Assembly: GCA_946965045.2 (NCBI GenBank)
Contig: OX337235.1
Span: 1,875,508-1,939,507 of the forward strand
Reading direction: 5' to 3'
From: Epithemia pelagica
Taxonomy: Eukaryota > Bacillariophyta > Bacillariophyceae > Surirellales > Surirellaceae
Length of the DNA: 64,000 bases
Shown: positions 61,925-64,000 of the stretch, piece by piece
How positions within the stretch are numbered: the stretch's first letter is position 1
How the letters are laid out: each line of letters starts with the position of its first letter
Notes under the pieces: model-generated
The model's database searches: none
What the model was told of the DNA's origin: nothing
What the model saw: only the letters and a program-made list of their open reading frames with translations
Translations under genes and position numbers: made by a program

Positions 61925-64000
61925 TTCCGACGCCCCGGCTTCTGGAGCTCCATCCCTTCCAGTTGCCACCGAGGGGCCTCTTCGGGATTCCCGTGCCGTC
62001 TCGCCCTCTTTCCCCACCGCGGACGGTACCTGTTGGGGAGACTCGTTTCAGGAGGAAGCGCCGGAGTCCGTGCTCCGTGTCGTGGCTCTCAATGTCTCTG
62101 GCCTCCCCGCACACCCTGGGGGAATCAAGTATCAAGATCTTTTACATTTTATTCATGACTATTCCGTTGATATCATCTGTTTGTCGGAACTAAATCTCGC
62201 GTGGCACTGTCTCCCGGAGCCTTCACATTTTGCGCAAGTAACTCGTCCTTGGTTTCGATCAGTGTCCTCTACGGTCGCTTGGTATCGGGACCAATCATTG
62301 ACCACGTCGTTCCAACGAGGAGGTGTTGGTATCTTAGTGAGGGATAGCCACACGGGTCGTATCTGTGGCTCTGGAGAGGATCCTGTGGGTCTCGGCCGTT
62401 GGGCGTGGATTCGCCTACGTGGTCATCACGGCTCCCATTTGCGTGTTTTTAGTGCCTATCGGCCGGTTTTCAATCCGCGTGACCCTGGCTCCGTTTGGAA
62501 TCAACACAACGATTTCTTCCAAGCCCAAACCCCGCCCCGGCTCTGCGAACCCCGGCAGGCATTCTTAGTGGATCTGACCTGTGCTCTTCAAGCGGCGTAC
62601 GACGCGGGCGACCAAGTCCTTTTGTCCTTGGATGCTAATGAACCGCACCTGTGGCAACCAAACAACCAGGTCTCCCAGACTTTCGCCTCCGCCAATCTTC
62701 ACGATCTTCATCTCGAGCGACACGATCGGACCACTGCTCCACCCACCCACAACAGGGGATTGCGTCCCATTGATGCAATGTTTGGGTCGGCCTCTTTGCA
62801 GCCCTACACTTCTGGTTACCTTCCTTTTGGTAGCGGCCCTGGCGATCACCGCCCGTTATGGATTGATTTATCCCTCCCCCACGTTTTCGGTCAACCTACC
62901 CGTGCCACGACACCGTCTGCTGCTCGTCGTCTCCAATGTCGCGACCCTCGGACCGTGGCCCGTTATCATACTGCGCTACACCGCCATTATGCGGAACACC
63001 GGATTTCGGAACGCTCTTTTCAATTGGAGACTTCGGTATCGGGACCCTTGACATCGTCGCAAGCGGCCGAATGGGAATGCCTTGACAAACTTCGTACGGA
63101 GGGCATTTTCCACGCCGATTTCCGTTGTCGTCGCCTGCGTACGGATGCGGTACCGTGGACGCCTGCCCTGGGGCAAACGCTTCAGGTTCACCGGTTCTGG
63201 GACAAGTTCTACCATTTCCGCATTGGGCGTCACGTTAGCTTCTCGTTTCTGCGTCGGCTAGCCCGGAAAGCCGGGCTTGAGATCCCTGCCGCCATGCCTG
63301 TGGACGACATTCTGGCTCAGCGCCAGTTGGCTTGGGAACGCTACCGGGCTGCAAAAAAGGCCGCGCCCCAGGAACGCCAAGGCTTTCTGTCCCAACTGGC
63401 ACAGGCACGTGCCGATGCCGGTCTTGAAGCGGCCGCAACTGGTCTTTCCAATATGCTACGCCGCGAACGTCAGCGACGTGATGCGGCGATTCTACGGTCC
63501 ATTCTGCAACCGGGTCAGCGTCGTGGTTTGTCCTCCGTGGATATCCCTACTCCCAACACTGGCACATGGACTGATGGCGATTGGACGGGCCTCTGGACCA
63601 CTCGCACGGACCGGCAAGGAATGGAACAGGGATGTTTGGAAGAGAATGATCGTCGTTTCCGTCAAGCGAGCGATACCGACCTGCTCACTCCGTCTCTCCT
63701 TGCGGCTTTGGGCCCCATGGGTACGTCACCGCTCGCAGTAGAACTGGTTGCCGCGGGTGCCACCAAGGGTCTCCAGGATTACGGTCTTTCCGACGCGGCT
63801 TTGTTGTACCTTTCGTCACATCGCCGACCTGCCGTCCTTCACCTTCCCTCCTCGCCTCTCCCGCTCGATTTCCGAACACAAGCCTATTCTCGGTCTTGGC
63901 TCAAGATGGACGAATTCACCGCGTCCGGGCCGTCCGGCCTTCACTTCGGGCACTTCCAGGCTAATGCCGTGGATCCACAGTTGGCTGCGGTCGATGCGGC
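61875..64000 (+). CDS. LINE-type ORF2: AP-like endonuclease and RT (partial)
   Basis: Open from ATG 61875 to the window edge (708 codons), overlapping ORF1 by 50 bases in the +1 frame. An apurinic-type endonuclease comes first: N73 in VVALNVSGLP, E105 in ICLSELN, DAN at 253-255 in LSLDANEP, and GDH at 323-325 in place of the usual SDH. About 330 residues of linker lead to the start of a reverse transcriptase (EFTASGPSGLHFGHF near residue 680), the segment seen as SSSPSGRHxGHYK in related elements. The catalytic YxDD lies beyond the window. No stop or frameshift is seen. Confidence 0.85.
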   Translation, partial: MTLPRRHLVRRRGRAINSDAPASGAPSLPVATEGPLRDSRAVSPSFPTADGTCWGDSFQEEAPESVLRVVALNVSGLPAHPGGIKYQDLLHFIHDYSVDIICLSELNLAWHCLPEPSHFAQVTRPWFRSVSSTVAWYRDQSLTTSFQRGGVGILVRDSHTGRICGSGEDPVGLGRWAWIRLRGHHGSHLRVFSAYRPVFNPRDPGSVWNQHNDFFQAQTPPRLCEPRQAFLVDLTCALQAAYDAGDQVLLSLDANEPHLWQPNNQVSQTFASANLHDLHLERHDRTTAPPTHNRGLRPIDAMFGSASLQPYTSGYLPFGSGPGDHRPLWIDLSLPHVFGQPTRATTPSAARRLQCRDPRTVARYHTALHRHYAEHRISERSFQLETSVSGPLTSSQAAEWECLDKLRTEGIFHADFRCRRLRTDAVPWTPALGQTLQVHRFWDKFYHFRIGRHVSFSFLRRLARKAGLEIPAAMPVDDILAQRQLAWERYRAAKKAAPQERQGFLSQLAQARADAGLEAAATGLSNMLRRERQRRDAAILRSILQPGQRRGLSSVDIPTPNTGTWTDGDWTGLWTTRTDRQGMEQGCLEENDRRFRQASDTDLLTPSLLAALGPMGTSPLAVELVAAGATKGLQDYGLSDAALLYLSSHRRPAVLHLPSSPLPLDFRTQAYSRSWLKMDEFTASGPSGLHFGHFQANAVDPQLAAVDA

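Overview
The window looks like nuclear DNA of a diatom, probably a pennate with a large, repeat-rich genome. This is inferred from three Ty1/copia elements resembling diatom CoDi lineages, short GT-AG introns (78-90 bp), Ser/Asn/Gln-rich proteins, and a DUF819 protein with a signal peptide ending in an ASAF-like plastid-targeting motif. There are no operons, bacterial signals or CRISPR arrays. More than half of the window is transposable elements, several nested in one another, with a few host genes between them.

Layout. 1-2.7 kb: decayed coding sequence, mainly a frame-broken P-loop NTPase of the RHS/Crinkler type, with a 124-bp tandem duplication at its 5' end. 3.6-15.7 kb: a minus-strand host gene split by a 9.2-kb copia element (Copia-1, 4039-13199, TSD CCTCC) and carrying a perfect (CAG)~79 tract. 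16.5-17.5 kb: a fold-back repeat and a PIF/Harbinger-type MITE. 18.1-23.5 kb: a diacylglycerol kinase gene convergent with a DUF819 membrane-protein gene. 23.5-25.9 kb: repeat debris. 25.9-32.9 kb: Copia-2 on the minus strand, with 110-bp LTRs, TSD CGCCC, and its integrase interrupted by a 758-bp solo-LTR-like insertion that can fold into a long multi-stem hairpin. 33.4-35.6 kb: a second DUF819 gene. 36.2-41.1 kb: a large low-complexity protein. 43.3-47.1 kb: a two-exon type I membrane protein and an unusually long cytochrome P450-like protein.

47.6-58.8 kb: a Harbinger-like DNA transposon with divergent genes, a broken DDE transposase on the minus strand and an accessory protein on the plus strand. 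A 222-bp palindromic MITE sits between the two genes. The accessory gene is cut near its 3' end by Copia-3 (50349-58732), whose two 783-bp LTRs look identical and whose gag-pol frame is intact. Copia-3 also carries an extra ORF upstream of gag and a primer-binding site that matches the anticodon arm of tRNA-Asn. 59.1-64 kb: a LINE-type retrotransposon with ORF1 and the start of an overlapping endonuclease/RT ORF2 that runs off the window.

How the parts relate: each insertion can be removed in silico using its target-site duplication, and in three cases the interrupted reading frame then closes exactly (the host gene at Copia-1, the Copia-2 pol, the Harbinger accessory gene). This gives a relative order of events. 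The host genes show no obvious shared pathway.
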